A stretch of DNA of 7,585 nt, from positions 1-7,585 of the forward strand of contig CAJXFN010000067.1 in the NCBI GenBank assembly GCA_913052655.1, in the 5' to 3' direction. The position numbers and the translations under genes are program-made. Numbering within the stretch: position 1 is the first letter of the stretch; every line of letters begins with the position of its first letter. Origin of the DNA: an uncultured Flavobacteriales bacterium (lineage in GTDB: Bacteria > Bacteroidota > Bacteroidia > Flavobacteriales > BACL11). Below, in pieces: positions 1 through 6,513 of this stretch. The notes under the pieces are model-generated. The model was not told the origin of the DNA and made no database searches. It was given only the letters and a program-made list of their open reading frames with translations.

Positions 1-734
1 CAATCTATAGAAAGTCCATGGAATTGAAAAATAGGCCCCATCCATTCTGCATCTCGTTTTGCAAGATAATCGTTAACTGTAATGAGGTGAACTCCCAATC
101 CTGTAAGTGCGTTCAAAAATACAGGAAGCGTAGCAGAAAGTGTTTTTCCTTCTCCAGTTTGCATTTCTGCAATTTTACCTTGGTGCATTACAATACCACC
201 AATTAACTGAACATCGTAATGTACCATTTCCCATTTCATATTGTTGCCAGCAGCTTTCCAGTTATTTATATAAACTGCTTGATCTCCTTTTATGTTAACA
301 AAGTCTGTTTTTACTGATAAGTCTTTGTCAAATTCATTAGCAGTAACACTAATATTTTCACTCTCTGTAAATCTTCTTGCCGTTTCTTTTACAATTGCAA
401 AGGCTGTGGGTAGTACATCATTTAACACATCTTCTACTTTTTGAATTACCTCTTCCTCTTTTTTATCAATCTGTTCATATAATTCTTCCTTTTTTAAAGG
501 TGAGATATCTTTTTCTGCTTCTATTTTTAACTTAGAAATTTCTTCTCGTTCTTCAGAAGTGAAGTTGGAGATCTGATCTTTTAAATCTTGTGTTTTTTGT
601 CTAAGATGGTCGTTAGTAAGACTTTGTAATTCACTGAATATCGTATTTATTTGCTCAACTATTGGCATAATATTTTTTACATCTTTATCATATTTGTTTC
701 CAAATATTTTGCCTATTATATCTAGTAAAGCCAT
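1..734 (-). CDS. secA: SecA preprotein translocase ATPase, N-terminal part (cut by window edge)
   Basis: SecA is the cytosolic ATPase that drives unfolded preproteins through the SecYEG channel. Translating the minus strand from the ATG at 734-732 (MALLDIIGKIFGNKYDKD) gives 244 residues with no stop before the window edge. Walker A (MQTGEGKT) is at residues 191-198, preceded by the conserved stretch around DVQLIGGIVMHQGKIAE and followed by LITVNDYLAKRDAEWMGP, all typical of the SecA first nucleotide-binding domain. In E. coli SecA the same Walker A motif lies near residue 102, so about 90 more residues precede it here. They include a Glu/Lys-rich, probably coiled segment at about 45-100. Long N-termini of this kind are known in Bacteroidota SecA and do not suggest a fusion. 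The start is 39 bases after the DUF2795 stop, so the two genes are probably co-transcribed. The C-terminal domains lie outside the window. Confidence 0.97.
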   Translation of the reverse strand, partial: MALLDIIGKIFGNKYDKDVKNIMPIVEQINTIFSELQSLTNDHLRQKTQDLKDQISNFTSEEREEISKLKIEAEKDISPLKKEELYEQIDKKEEEVIQKVEDVLNDVLPTAFAIVKETARRFTESENISVTANEFDKDLSVKTDFVNIKGDQAVYINNWKAAGNNMKWEMVHYDVQLIGGIVMHQGKIAEMQTGEGKTLSATLPVFLNALTGLGVHLITVNDYLAKRDAEWMGPIFQFHGLSID

Positions 735-749
735 TGGTTTTGTTTAAAG

Positions 750-757
750 TAAAGGTA
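750..757 (-). promoter_or_regulatory. Possible weak -7 box before secA
   Basis: The minus strand reads TACCTTTA, one base away from the Bacteroidota -7 consensus TAnnTTTG, 15 bases upstream of the secA ATG. No clear TTG or TTTG -33 element lies at the usual distance. It could give secA some transcription of its own in addition to readthrough from the DUF2795 promoter, but in such AT-rich DNA it may be a chance match. Confidence 0.25.
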
Positions 758-773
758 TTTGAACTATTTTTGT

Positions 774-1001
774 TTAATACTCATCTTCATTAAAAAAGAA
801 ATCTTCTTTAGATGGATAGTCCGGCCAAATTTCTTCAATATTTTCCCAGACTTGGCCTTCTTCTTCTTCGACTAGTTCTTGTAGGTTTTCAGCAACTTCT
901 ATAGGAGCTCCTGACCTGATTGCAAAATCAATCAACTCTTCTTTTGTTGCTGGCCATGGTGCGTCTTCTAATTTTGACGCTAATTCTAAAGTCCAATACA
1001 T
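774..1001 (-). CDS. DUF2795 family protein
   Basis: A 75-residue acidic protein of unknown molecular function. The central segment, residues about 14-44 (APWPATKEELIDFAIRSG, then APIEVAENLQEL), matches my memory of DUF2795, a short domain widespread in Bacteroidota and often encoded next to secA. The C-terminal third is very rich in Asp, Glu and aromatic residues (ENIEEIWPDYPSKEDFFF) and ends NEDEY. There is no signal peptide or membrane segment, so it should be cytosolic. The ATG at 1001 is preceded by an A-rich region and by a good promoter 17 bases upstream. It lies 39 bases upstream of secA in the same direction, which suggests co-expression. A role in secretion is only a guess from position. 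Confidence 0.85.
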   Translation of the reverse strand: MYWTLELASKLEDAPWPATKEELIDFAIRSGAPIEVAENLQELVEEEEGQVWENIEEIWPDYPSKEDFFFNEDEY

Positions 1002-1018
1002 AGTATTCTATTTTTATG

Positions 1019-1047
1019 CAAAAATAAAATTTTTGATGAATTAGCAA
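1019..1047 (-). promoter_or_regulatory. Bacteroidota-type promoter for DUF2795-secA
   Basis: On the minus strand a TTG (1045-1047) is followed by an 18-base spacer and TATTTTTG (1019-1026), then C. This fits the flavobacterial consensus TTG-N17-23-TAnnTTTG(C/T) exactly. Transcription should begin about 6 bases downstream, giving a leader of only about 11-13 bases before the ATG at 1001. The -33 element sits just after the adenosyltransferase stop codon, so this promoter separates DUF2795 and secA from the upstream gene group. Confidence 0.7.
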
Positions 1048-1060
1048 TAATTAAGAATAA

Positions 1061-1600
1061 TTATTTCCAATAGATCTCAGATTTATTGTTTTCTAATAAA
1101 ATAACCCTCGCTAAAACAAATAAATAATCCGAAAGTCTATTAAGGAATTTAATTGCGTTTTCATATTTTTCTGTTTTGTGAGACAGAAAAACAACTCCTC
1201 TTTCTGATCTTCTGCATACTGTTCTGGCGATATGACATAAAGAAGAGATAGGATGTCCTGAAGGTAGAATAAATTGAGTTAATTGAGGTAGTCTTTCCTC
1301 TAATAAATCTATTTCTATTTCAATTTTTTGTATATCATCAGTTAATAATTGAGGTAATTTAATGGATTTTTTCGTTCCATCAAATGATATAATGCTTCCT
1401 AAGTTTAATAGTTGTTTCTGAACAAACACAAGGAATTCCTTGTGATTTTTATCAATATCTTGGTCGTGTAAATGTCCTATAAATGAGTTTAGTTCATCAA
1501 TATTTCCATAGGCCTCAATTTTTGAGTCGAACTTATCCACCATTGTTCCTCCTAATAACTGAGTTTTTCCTTTATCTCCTTTTTTAGTGTAAATTTTCAT
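1061..1600 (-). CDS. PduO-type cob(I)yrinic acid a,c-diamide / cob(I)alamin adenosyltransferase
   Basis: Transfers the 5'-deoxyadenosyl group of ATP to cob(I)alamin or a corrinoid precursor, making adenosylcobalamin for enzymes such as methylmalonyl-CoA mutase. From the ATG at 1600 the protein has 179 residues, usual for the family. Signature elements are the N-terminal ATP-binding loop YTKKGDKGKTQLLGG (4-18), the GNIDELNSFIG segment (32-42), FILPSGHP (110-117), the RxxxRRSER cluster (126-134, a Cys lies before RR) and LNRLSDYLFVLAR (153-165). All the expected ATP-contacting regions are present, so the enzyme is probably active. An in-frame ATG five codons upstream (1615) is possible, but the family begins at MKIYTKKGD, which favours 1600. 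It follows the DksA-like gene by 15 bases. No cobalamin riboswitch is visible near it. The genes that would use the cofactor are not in the window. Confidence 0.93.
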   Translation of the reverse strand: MKIYTKKGDKGKTQLLGGTMVDKFDSKIEAYGNIDELNSFIGHLHDQDIDKNHKEFLVFVQKQLLNLGSIISFDGTKKSIKLPQLLTDDIQKIEIEIDLLEERLPQLTQFILPSGHPISSLCHIARTVCRRSERGVVFLSHKTEKYENAIKFLNRLSDYLFVLARVILLENNKSEIYWK

Positions 1601-1615
1601 ATTGCAAAGATACAA

Positions 1616-1948
1616 CTAATTAGCACATTTTACACACTTCTTACTTTGAGGGCGAAATAATATTCTTCCAATTGGAATAGATTGTTTGCACGATATACAA
1701 ATTCCGAAATCATCCTTATGAATTAAGCCTTCTACAAATTTTAGATCAGATAATTTTTTCTTTGATTCTCTTAAAGCTGCTTCAACAACACTTTTGTTAT
1801 TTATTGCATCCATTCTTGAAATTCTTCCAATTGCATTTTCAGGAGAGATTGGCTTACTTAATTCTGAGTACTCTAGTATCTTCTGTTCAGTATCTAGTAT
1901 AGCTTCTTTTATCCTATTTCTTATCTGTATTCTTTGCTTTTTAGTCAT
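1616..1948 (-). CDS. DksA/TraR-family C4 zinc-finger protein
   Basis: A 110-residue relative of DksA, the family that binds in the RNA polymerase secondary channel and modulates initiation, often together with ppGpp. Residues about 1-30 and 50-77 are charged and helical and could pair as the coiled-coil stalk. The segment SPENAIGRISRMDAINNKS (35-53) is characteristic of a short DksA-like subfamily. The zinc finger uses Cys84, Cys87, Cys105 and Cys108 (CISC and CVKC), and all four ligands are intact. It is shorter than E. coli DksA (151 residues), mainly at the N-terminus. The tip lacks the DksA Asp-x-x-Asp-x-Ala arrangement, so polymerase effects may differ. The start at 1948 is 11 bases after the MerR stop, and the stop is 15 bases before the adenosyltransferase. 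Whether it acts on polymerase globally or on particular genes cannot be told from the sequence. Confidence 0.88.
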   Translation of the reverse strand: MTKKQRIQIRNRIKEAILDTEQKILEYSELSKPISPENAIGRISRMDAINNKSVVEAALRESKKKLSDLKFVEGLIHKDDFGICISCKQSIPIGRILFRPQSKKCVKCAN

Positions 1949-1959
1949 TCAAGAAGATT

Positions 1960-2295
1960 TTAAAGTTCTTCTCGAAGATCTGTTAAAAATCTCCTAATTT
2001 CTTTAAGCTTATTAACTATAGTGATATTATCAATTGTATCTTGTTTGTTTTCTTTTAACTTCTTTTTAGCTCCCTCTAAGGTAAATCCTCTTTCTTTTAC
2101 CAAATGAAAGATTACATCAAGATTTTCCATGTCTTTCTTTGTGAACATTCTATTACCTTTTTTGTTCTTTTTAGGTTTTAGTATGTCAAATTCTTTCTCC
2201 CAGAAACGTATTAAAGATACATTTACTTTGTATTTTTTTGCCACTTCACCAATAGAGTAGAATAACTTATCAATATCTGTTTTTAATTTAGGCAT
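1960..2295 (-). CDS. MerR-family transcriptional regulator
   Basis: A 111-residue DNA-binding protein. The N-terminal winged helix-turn-helix runs from about residue 12 (FYSIGEVAKKYKVNVSLIRFW) to the second helix pair (MFTKKDMENLDVIFHLVKERGFTLEGAKKKL, 50-80, given here with its run split by function: wing MFTKKD, recognition-support helix, then GFTLEGA). The C-terminal 30 residues form a short probable coiled-coil dimerisation helix. There are no Cys residues and no effector domain, unlike metal- or drug-sensing MerR proteins, so the signal, if any, is unknown. Its ATG overlaps the last base of the M23 stop codon (TAATG), which implies translational coupling. MerR proteins of this short type commonly sit next to an M23 peptidase in Bacteroidota. 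It may regulate this operon, but no dyad operator is evident at the promoter. Confidence 0.9.
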   Translation of the reverse strand: MPKLKTDIDKLFYSIGEVAKKYKVNVSLIRFWEKEFDILKPKKNKKGNRMFTKKDMENLDVIFHLVKERGFTLEGAKKKLKENKQDTIDNITIVNKLKEIRRFLTDLREEL

Positions 2296-3266
2296 TAATC
2301 AAAGGACTGATTTTCTTTAGTTGATAATTCTATCATTTTCTCATATTCTTCAGGAGTAAGGTCATTATAATAATAGGAAACGGGATTTACTTTTACACCA
2401 TCTTTATGTACCTCATAATGTAAGTGAGGAGCTACGGATGTTCCTGTACTTCCAACATAACCGATTATTTCTCCCCTCTTTACTTTTTCTCCTTTCTTTA
2501 CAGTATATTTAGACATATGCGCATAGAGTGTTTCATATCCATATCCGTGATCAATTACAACATGTTTTCCATAACCCTTTCTAGAATATTTAACTTCCTT
2601 TATCTTACCATTTCCAGTTGCATAAATAGGAGTTCCTGTAGGTGCAGAAAAATCCATTCCATAATGAAATTTTCTGATCTTGTACAAGGGATGCATTCTA
2701 TATCCCCATCCACTAGCCATTCTTTTTAGATTTTTGTTGGCTATGGGTTGAATAGATGGGATGGAAGCTATCATTTCTGACTTGTTTTTAGCAAGTTCAA
2801 TAACTTCATCAAATGATTTAGACTGAATATATATTTGTTTAGATATAATATCAATCTGTTTAGTTGTCTCTATTATCAATTCAGAGTTCGATAGATTTTC
2901 AAGATATTTATATCTGTTTACTCCTCCAAAACCTGCTTTTCTGATAGATACAGGTATTGGATCCGCCTCAAATATTACTCTGTAGATATTATCATCCCTG
3001 TCTTGCATATCTTGTAATACTAAATTGATATCTTTTAAATCTTCGTTAATTATATTGTATTGAGTTAAAAGTTCTGAAATTTCTCTTTTTAGTCTTTTTT
3101 CTTTTGGACTATCAAAAAATTGAAAGAAAATTAATATAAGTAATATTCCGCAAAAAGTAGAGGCTGCTAGGTAAATAAGTATGTTTTTTGCTTTGTCCCA
3201 AGCAGTTTTTTCAATTCTCTGATAATTGAGTGTTTTAGTATCGTAATAATATTTTACTTTTGCCAT
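2295..3266 (-). CDS. M23 family (LytM/NlpD-like) membrane-anchored peptidoglycan endopeptidase
   Basis: A 323-residue cell-wall enzyme predicted to cut peptide cross-links in peptidoglycan. Residues 1-27 are a basic cytosolic segment (MAKVKYYYDTKTLNYQRIEK), 28-50 form one membrane helix, about 55-170 form a periplasmic, mostly helical, partly coiled-coil region, and about 185-300 hold the M23 catalytic domain. The zinc and catalytic motifs are complete: HxxxD at His201-Asp205 (HYGMD), His250 in YAH, and HLH at His281-His283. The SGWGYRMHP lead-in is typical. With all zinc ligands kept, it is probably an active enzyme and not a degenerate activator of the EnvC kind. I place the start at the ATG at 3266, because MAKVKYYYD is the usual beginning in Bacteroidota and a promoter lies just upstream. 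The reading frame stays open to 3419, but that extension runs into alaS on the other strand. It heads the minus-strand operon. Confidence 0.93.
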   Translation of the reverse strand: MAKVKYYYDTKTLNYQRIEKTAWDKAKNILIYLAASTFCGILLILIFFQFFDSPKEKRLKREISELLTQYNIINEDLKDINLVLQDMQDRDDNIYRVIFEADPIPVSIRKAGFGGVNRYKYLENLSNSELIIETTKQIDIISKQIYIQSKSFDEVIELAKNKSEMIASIPSIQPIANKNLKRMASGWGYRMHPLYKIRKFHYGMDFSAPTGTPIYATGNGKIKEVKYSRKGYGKHVVIDHGYGYETLYAHMSKYTVKKGEKVKRGEIIGYVGSTGTSVAPHLHYEVHKDGVKVNPVSYYYNDLTPEEYEKMIELSTKENQSFD

Positions 3267-3283
3267 TGTGATGAATAGATATG

Positions 3284-3291
3284 CAAAGGTA
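3284..3291 (-). promoter_or_regulatory. -7 box of the M23-merR-dksA-like-adenosyltransferase operon
   Basis: The minus strand reads TACCTTTG followed by C, a full match to the Bacteroidota -7 consensus, 17 bases upstream of the M23 ATG at 3266. Predicted leader is about 12 bases. No TTG or TTTG occurs at 17-23 bases further upstream, so the -33 element is weak or absent and expression may be modest or need an activator. Confidence 0.55.
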
Positions 3292-3362
3292 TTAAAATAT
3301 AGTAAATTGCATTTTCTTATATATGAAATCATGAATAAATAGATTGTAATTAAAAATTGAAA

Positions 3363-5957
3363 ATGAAATCTATAGAAATAAGAAATCGTTTTATAAAATT
3401 TTTCCAGAAGAAAAATCATCAGATTATTAATTCTGCTCCAATGGTTATCAAGGATGATCCTACGCTAATGTTTACAAATGCAGGAATGAATCAATTTAAA
3501 GATTTATTTTTAGGAAATTCTGAAATTCAACATTCTAGGGTTGTAAATTCACAAAAGTGTTTACGAGTTTCCGGAAAACATAATGACTTGGAAGAAGTTG
3601 GACACGATACTTATCATCACACAATGTTTGAAATGTTAGGTAATTGGTCATTTGGAGATTATTTCAAAAAGGAGGCAATTGAATTCGCATGGGAATTCTT
3701 AACTAAAGAATGTAACTTAGAAAAAGATAGATTATATGTGACGATTTTTGAGGGAGATAAAACAGATAACATAGAAAAAGATGTGGAGTCCTATAATTTT
3801 TGGAAAAATCACCTGCCCGAAACAAGAATATTGAATGGTAATAAGAAGTATAATTTTTGGGAGATGGGTGAGATTGGACCTTGTGGACCGTGTTCTGAAA
3901 TTCATTACGATAATAGAGATGAAACTGAAAGAAATAAAGTTGATGGTTCTTCTTTAGTAAATATGGATCACCCTCAAGTAATTGAGATTTGGAATTTAGT
4001 GTTCATGCAATATAACAGAAAATCAGATAATTCATTAGAGTTGCTACCAAACAAACATGTAGATACAGGAATGGGATTGGAAAGACTTTGTATGATTGTT
4101 CAAAATGTAAAATCTAATTATGATACAGATGTTTTTACTCCATTAATTTCAAAAATTGAGAATATTTCAGGACTTAGATATGGTAAAAATGAAAAGATAG
4201 ATATTGCAATGAGAGTTGTTTCTGATCATATTAGAGCAATTTCATTTTCTATTGCTGATGGACAATTACCTTCAAATGTAAAAGCAGGCTATGTTATTAG
4301 AAGAATATTAAGAAGGGCTGTTAGATATTCTTATACCTTTTTGGGTATTAAAGATCCATTTATGTATCGTTTAGTAGAGGTTATTTGTAAGAATATGGGA
4401 GATTCATTTCCAGAATTACATTCTCAGGAAGATCTTATAACAAAGGTAATAAATGAGGAAGAAAAATCTTTTTTAAGAACATTATCTGAGGGATTAAGGA
4501 GGTTAGATGTAATCATGAAATCATCAGATAAAATGGTTTCAGGAGAATTAGTATTTGAGTTATATGATACTTATGGATTCCCATTGGATCTAACATCACT
4601 AATATTATCAGAAAATAACTTTCAAATTGATGTAGAAACCTTTCATTTAGAAATGGAACAACAGAAAAATAGATCTAGACAAGCTACTAAAATAGAAACG
4701 TCTGATTGGAATATATTATTTGAGGATGAGAAACAAGAGTTTATTGGATATGATACTTTAGAAACAGATATTAAAATTTCGAGATTTAGAGAAGTTAAAA
4801 CAAAAGAAGGAAATTTATTCCATTTAGTATTTAATTTAACTCCTTTTTATCCTGAAGGAGGAGGTCAGATAGGAGATGTTGGTAGTCTAACAAGTAAAAT
4901 GGAATGTGTTGAGATTATAGATACTAAGAAGGAAAATAATTTAATAATACACATTACAGAAAAACTTCCTGAATTTATAAATGAAGAATTCATTGCAAAA
5001 GTAAATGTTCAAAAAAGAAAATCCTCTAGTAGAAATCATACAGCTACACATCTATTGCATGAAACCTTAAGAGAAGTGTTGGGAAATCATGTAGAACAAA
5101 AAGGTTCATTAGTCTGTCCAGATTATTTAAGGTTTGATTTTACTCATTTTTCTAAACTTTCGGAGGAGGAGTTAAATAATATAGAAACTAAAGTAAACCT
5201 TAAAATTAAAGATAATATCCCTTTACAAGAACATAAAAACCTTCCGATAAAGAATGCTAAAAACATGGGAGCTATTATGTTGTTTGGAGAAAAATATGCT
5301 GACACTGTTAGAGCCATTCAATATGCTTCATCTATTGAATTATGTGGAGGAACACATGTTTCCACTACTGCAGAAATTTTATCTTTTAAAATTACGAGTG
5401 AGAGTTCTGCAGCAGCAGGAATTAGAAGGATTGAGGCTATTACAGCTGATGCGGTAACTAATCATTATTCGAATATAGAAGAGGATTTTCAACAGATTAA
5501 ATCTCTAGTAAAGAATAAGGATGTTGTAAAAGGTGTTAGTGATTTAGTATTAGCAAACAAAGACTTATCTAGAAAAATTGAAAGTTATAAATCATTAGAA
5601 GCAAATATGCTTATATCAGAATTATTAGATAAAAAGAAAGTAATTAATACTGTAGATGTAATAGCAGAAAAAGTGAGTGTAGATGCATCCGTTATGAAAG
5701 ATATTTCTTTTAAGTTTAAGAAATCAGAATCTAATTTACTAATGATGTTAGTCTCAGAAAACAATAGTAAAGTAGTGATTACTATAATGATTACAGACGA
5801 TTTAGTAGAAAAAGGAAGACATGCAGGAACTCTTATAAGAGAGGTTTCTAGTGAGGTTAATGGTGGAGGTGGGGGTCAGCCCTTTTTTGCAACTGCAGGA
5901 GGTTCTGATCCATCCGGGATTCCTTCGGCAATAAAAAAGTTTAAACAATTAATTTGA
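3363..5957 (+). CDS. alaS: Alanyl-tRNA synthetase
   Basis: Charges tRNA-Ala with alanine and hydrolyses mischarged Ser- or Gly-tRNA-Ala. The 864-residue protein is full length for bacteria. The class II catalytic core is at about 1-240: FTNAGMNQF at 37-45, motif 2 with Arg68 (equivalent to E. coli Arg69), and motif 3 DTGMGLERL from Asp234. A helical tRNA-recognition region follows to about 460. The editing domain has the zinc or active-site ligands HTATH (His559, His563) and CGGTH (Cys661, His665), within five residues of their E. coli positions, then AAGIRRIEAIT. The C-Ala domain ends with GGGGGQP (834-840) and ATAGG. The ATG at 3363 is preferred over an in-frame TTG two codons upstream because it gives the family start MKSIEIRNRFIKFF. 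The gene is divergent from M23 across 96 bp, and no TAnnTTTG box is visible in front of it. A terminator follows 27 bases after the stop. Confidence 0.98.
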   Translation: MKSIEIRNRFIKFFQKKNHQIINSAPMVIKDDPTLMFTNAGMNQFKDLFLGNSEIQHSRVVNSQKCLRVSGKHNDLEEVGHDTYHHTMFEMLGNWSFGDYFKKEAIEFAWEFLTKECNLEKDRLYVTIFEGDKTDNIEKDVESYNFWKNHLPETRILNGNKKYNFWEMGEIGPCGPCSEIHYDNRDETERNKVDGSSLVNMDHPQVIEIWNLVFMQYNRKSDNSLELLPNKHVDTGMGLERLCMIVQNVKSNYDTDVFTPLISKIENISGLRYGKNEKIDIAMRVVSDHIRAISFSIADGQLPSNVKAGYVIRRILRRAVRYSYTFLGIKDPFMYRLVEVICKNMGDSFPELHSQEDLITKVINEEEKSFLRTLSEGLRRLDVIMKSSDKMVSGELVFELYDTYGFPLDLTSLILSENNFQIDVETFHLEMEQQKNRSRQATKIETSDWNILFEDEKQEFIGYDTLETDIKISRFREVKTKEGNLFHLVFNLTPFYPEGGGQIGDVGSLTSKMECVEIIDTKKENNLIIHITEKLPEFINEEFIAKVNVQKRKSSSRNHTATHLLHETLREVLGNHVEQKGSLVCPDYLRFDFTHFSKLSEEELNNIETKVNLKIKDNIPLQEHKNLPIKNAKNMGAIMLFGEKYADTVRAIQYASSIELCGGTHVSTTAEILSFKITSESSAAAGIRRIEAITADAVTNHYSNIEEDFQQIKSLVKNKDVVKGVSDLVLANKDLSRKIESYKSLEANMLISELLDKKKVINTVDVIAEKVSVDASVMKDISFKFKKSESNLLMMLVSENNSKVVITIMITDDLVEKGRHAGTLIREVSSEVNGGGGGQPFFATAGGSDPSGIPSAIKKFKQLI

Positions 5958-5983
5958 TATACTTATTAATTTATTAGAGCATA

Positions 5984-6013
5984 AAAAAACCATCTCAATT
6001 GAGATGGTTTTTT
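5984..6013. terminator. Bidirectional intrinsic terminator between alaS and the small barrel gene
   Basis: A perfect 30-base palindrome, 15 bases per arm: six A, then CCATCTCAA, mirrored as TTGAGATGG and six T. As RNA it folds into a stem of C-G and A-U pairs with an AAUU loop, ending in a U run on either strand. It lies between the convergent stops of alaS (5957) and the small outer-membrane gene (6032), so it should stop transcription from both sides. Confidence 0.92.
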
Positions 6014-6031
6014 AATATCTAAATTAATTTC

Positions 6032-6484
6032 TTAGAATCTGTATCCAATTCCAATTTTAAATTCACCCTCTCTTTCTCCATTGCTGTCTTCATTCAATGG
6101 CATAGAGTAGTTAGGCTCTAAGTATACGTTGTTCCAAACACTGAATGACATACCTAGACCCACTTTCATGTTGTCAGTCATGTCTTCAGTTGGCATTTGA
6201 GCTGATAAGTAGGCTCCTTCCATGAAGTTACCTAAGTCATACCTAGCAAATAATTCAAACTCGTTTTCATCATCCGAGTGGTCATCACCTTCAGCGTGAT
6301 CATGAGAAGCTCTAACAACACCTACAGTGATTCCATCCATAATTGTGTAACCGAATCCTAAATTAGCAGTTAACTTATCAATGTTTTCTGTTTGATCTCC
6401 ATCATAAGTTGTAACTACCATGAATTGTGCAGAAGCAACTAAAGTAGATAAAGCAACCACTGCTGTTAATAATAATTTTTTCAT
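6032..6484 (-). CDS. Small outer-membrane beta-barrel protein with His/Asp-rich loop
   Basis: A 150-residue protein that I do not recognise as a named family. Residues 1-19 (MKKLLLTAVVALSTLVASA) form a clear signal peptide with probable cleavage before Gln20. The mature part shows alternating hydrophobic and polar residues in about eight strands, among them LTANLGFGYTI, ITVGVVRAS, EFELFARYDL, AYLSAQMP, MKVGLGMSFSVW, VYLEPNYSMPL and the last, EFKIGIGYRF, which ends in Phe as outer-membrane barrels usually do. A size of about 131 mature residues fits an eight-strand barrel like OmpX or OmpW. Between strands there is a loop rich in His and acidic residues (SHDHAEGDDHSDDENE, 60-75), which might bind divalent metal or simply be a surface loop. 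It has its own promoter and shares the terminator at 5984-6013. It lies 163 bases downstream of the porin-like gene in the same direction. Function is unknown. Confidence 0.85.
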   Translation of the reverse strand: MKKLLLTAVVALSTLVASAQFMVVTTYDGDQTENIDKLTANLGFGYTIMDGITVGVVRASHDHAEGDDHSDDENEFELFARYDLGNFMEGAYLSAQMPTEDMTDNMKVGLGMSFSVWNNVYLEPNYSMPLNEDSNGEREGEFKIGIGYRF

Positions 6485-6513
6485 TTTTTTAATTTTATTG
6501 ATTAATACTTTTG

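Noticed and set aside
18..206. Plus-strand open frame of 62 codons within secA
   Set aside because: It is antisense to well-conserved secA, has no family resemblance and is Cys/Phe/Ser-rich as expected of a shadow frame.
1601..1615. Upstream ATG at 1615 for the adenosyltransferase
   Set aside because: It adds MYLCN, which is not part of the family, and overlaps a -7-like octamer. The family begins at MKIYTKKGD.
1794..1997. Plus-strand hydrophobic open frame
   Set aside because: It is antisense to the DksA-like and MerR genes. Its hydrophobicity comes from reading Lys/Glu codons in reverse.
2424..2729. Plus-strand open frame of 101 codons
   Set aside because: It is antisense to the catalytic domain of the M23 peptidase, whose motifs are intact.
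3357..3362. TTG start for alaS two codons before the ATG
   Set aside because: An ATG is available and gives the usual alanyl-tRNA synthetase N-terminus.
1600..3362. Cobalamin riboswitch controlling the adenosyltransferase
   Set aside because: There is no room: gaps between genes are 15 bases or less, and the 96-base operon front shows no B12-box-like sequence.
3267..3419. Longer M23 reading frame starting at 3419
   Set aside because: The extra 51 residues have no resemblance to the family, run antisense into the alaS start and contain the M23 promoter. The family start MAKVKYYYD at 3266 fits better.
5254..5457. Second open frame on the plus strand inside alaS
   Set aside because: It lies out of frame over the conserved editing domain with no separate start signals.
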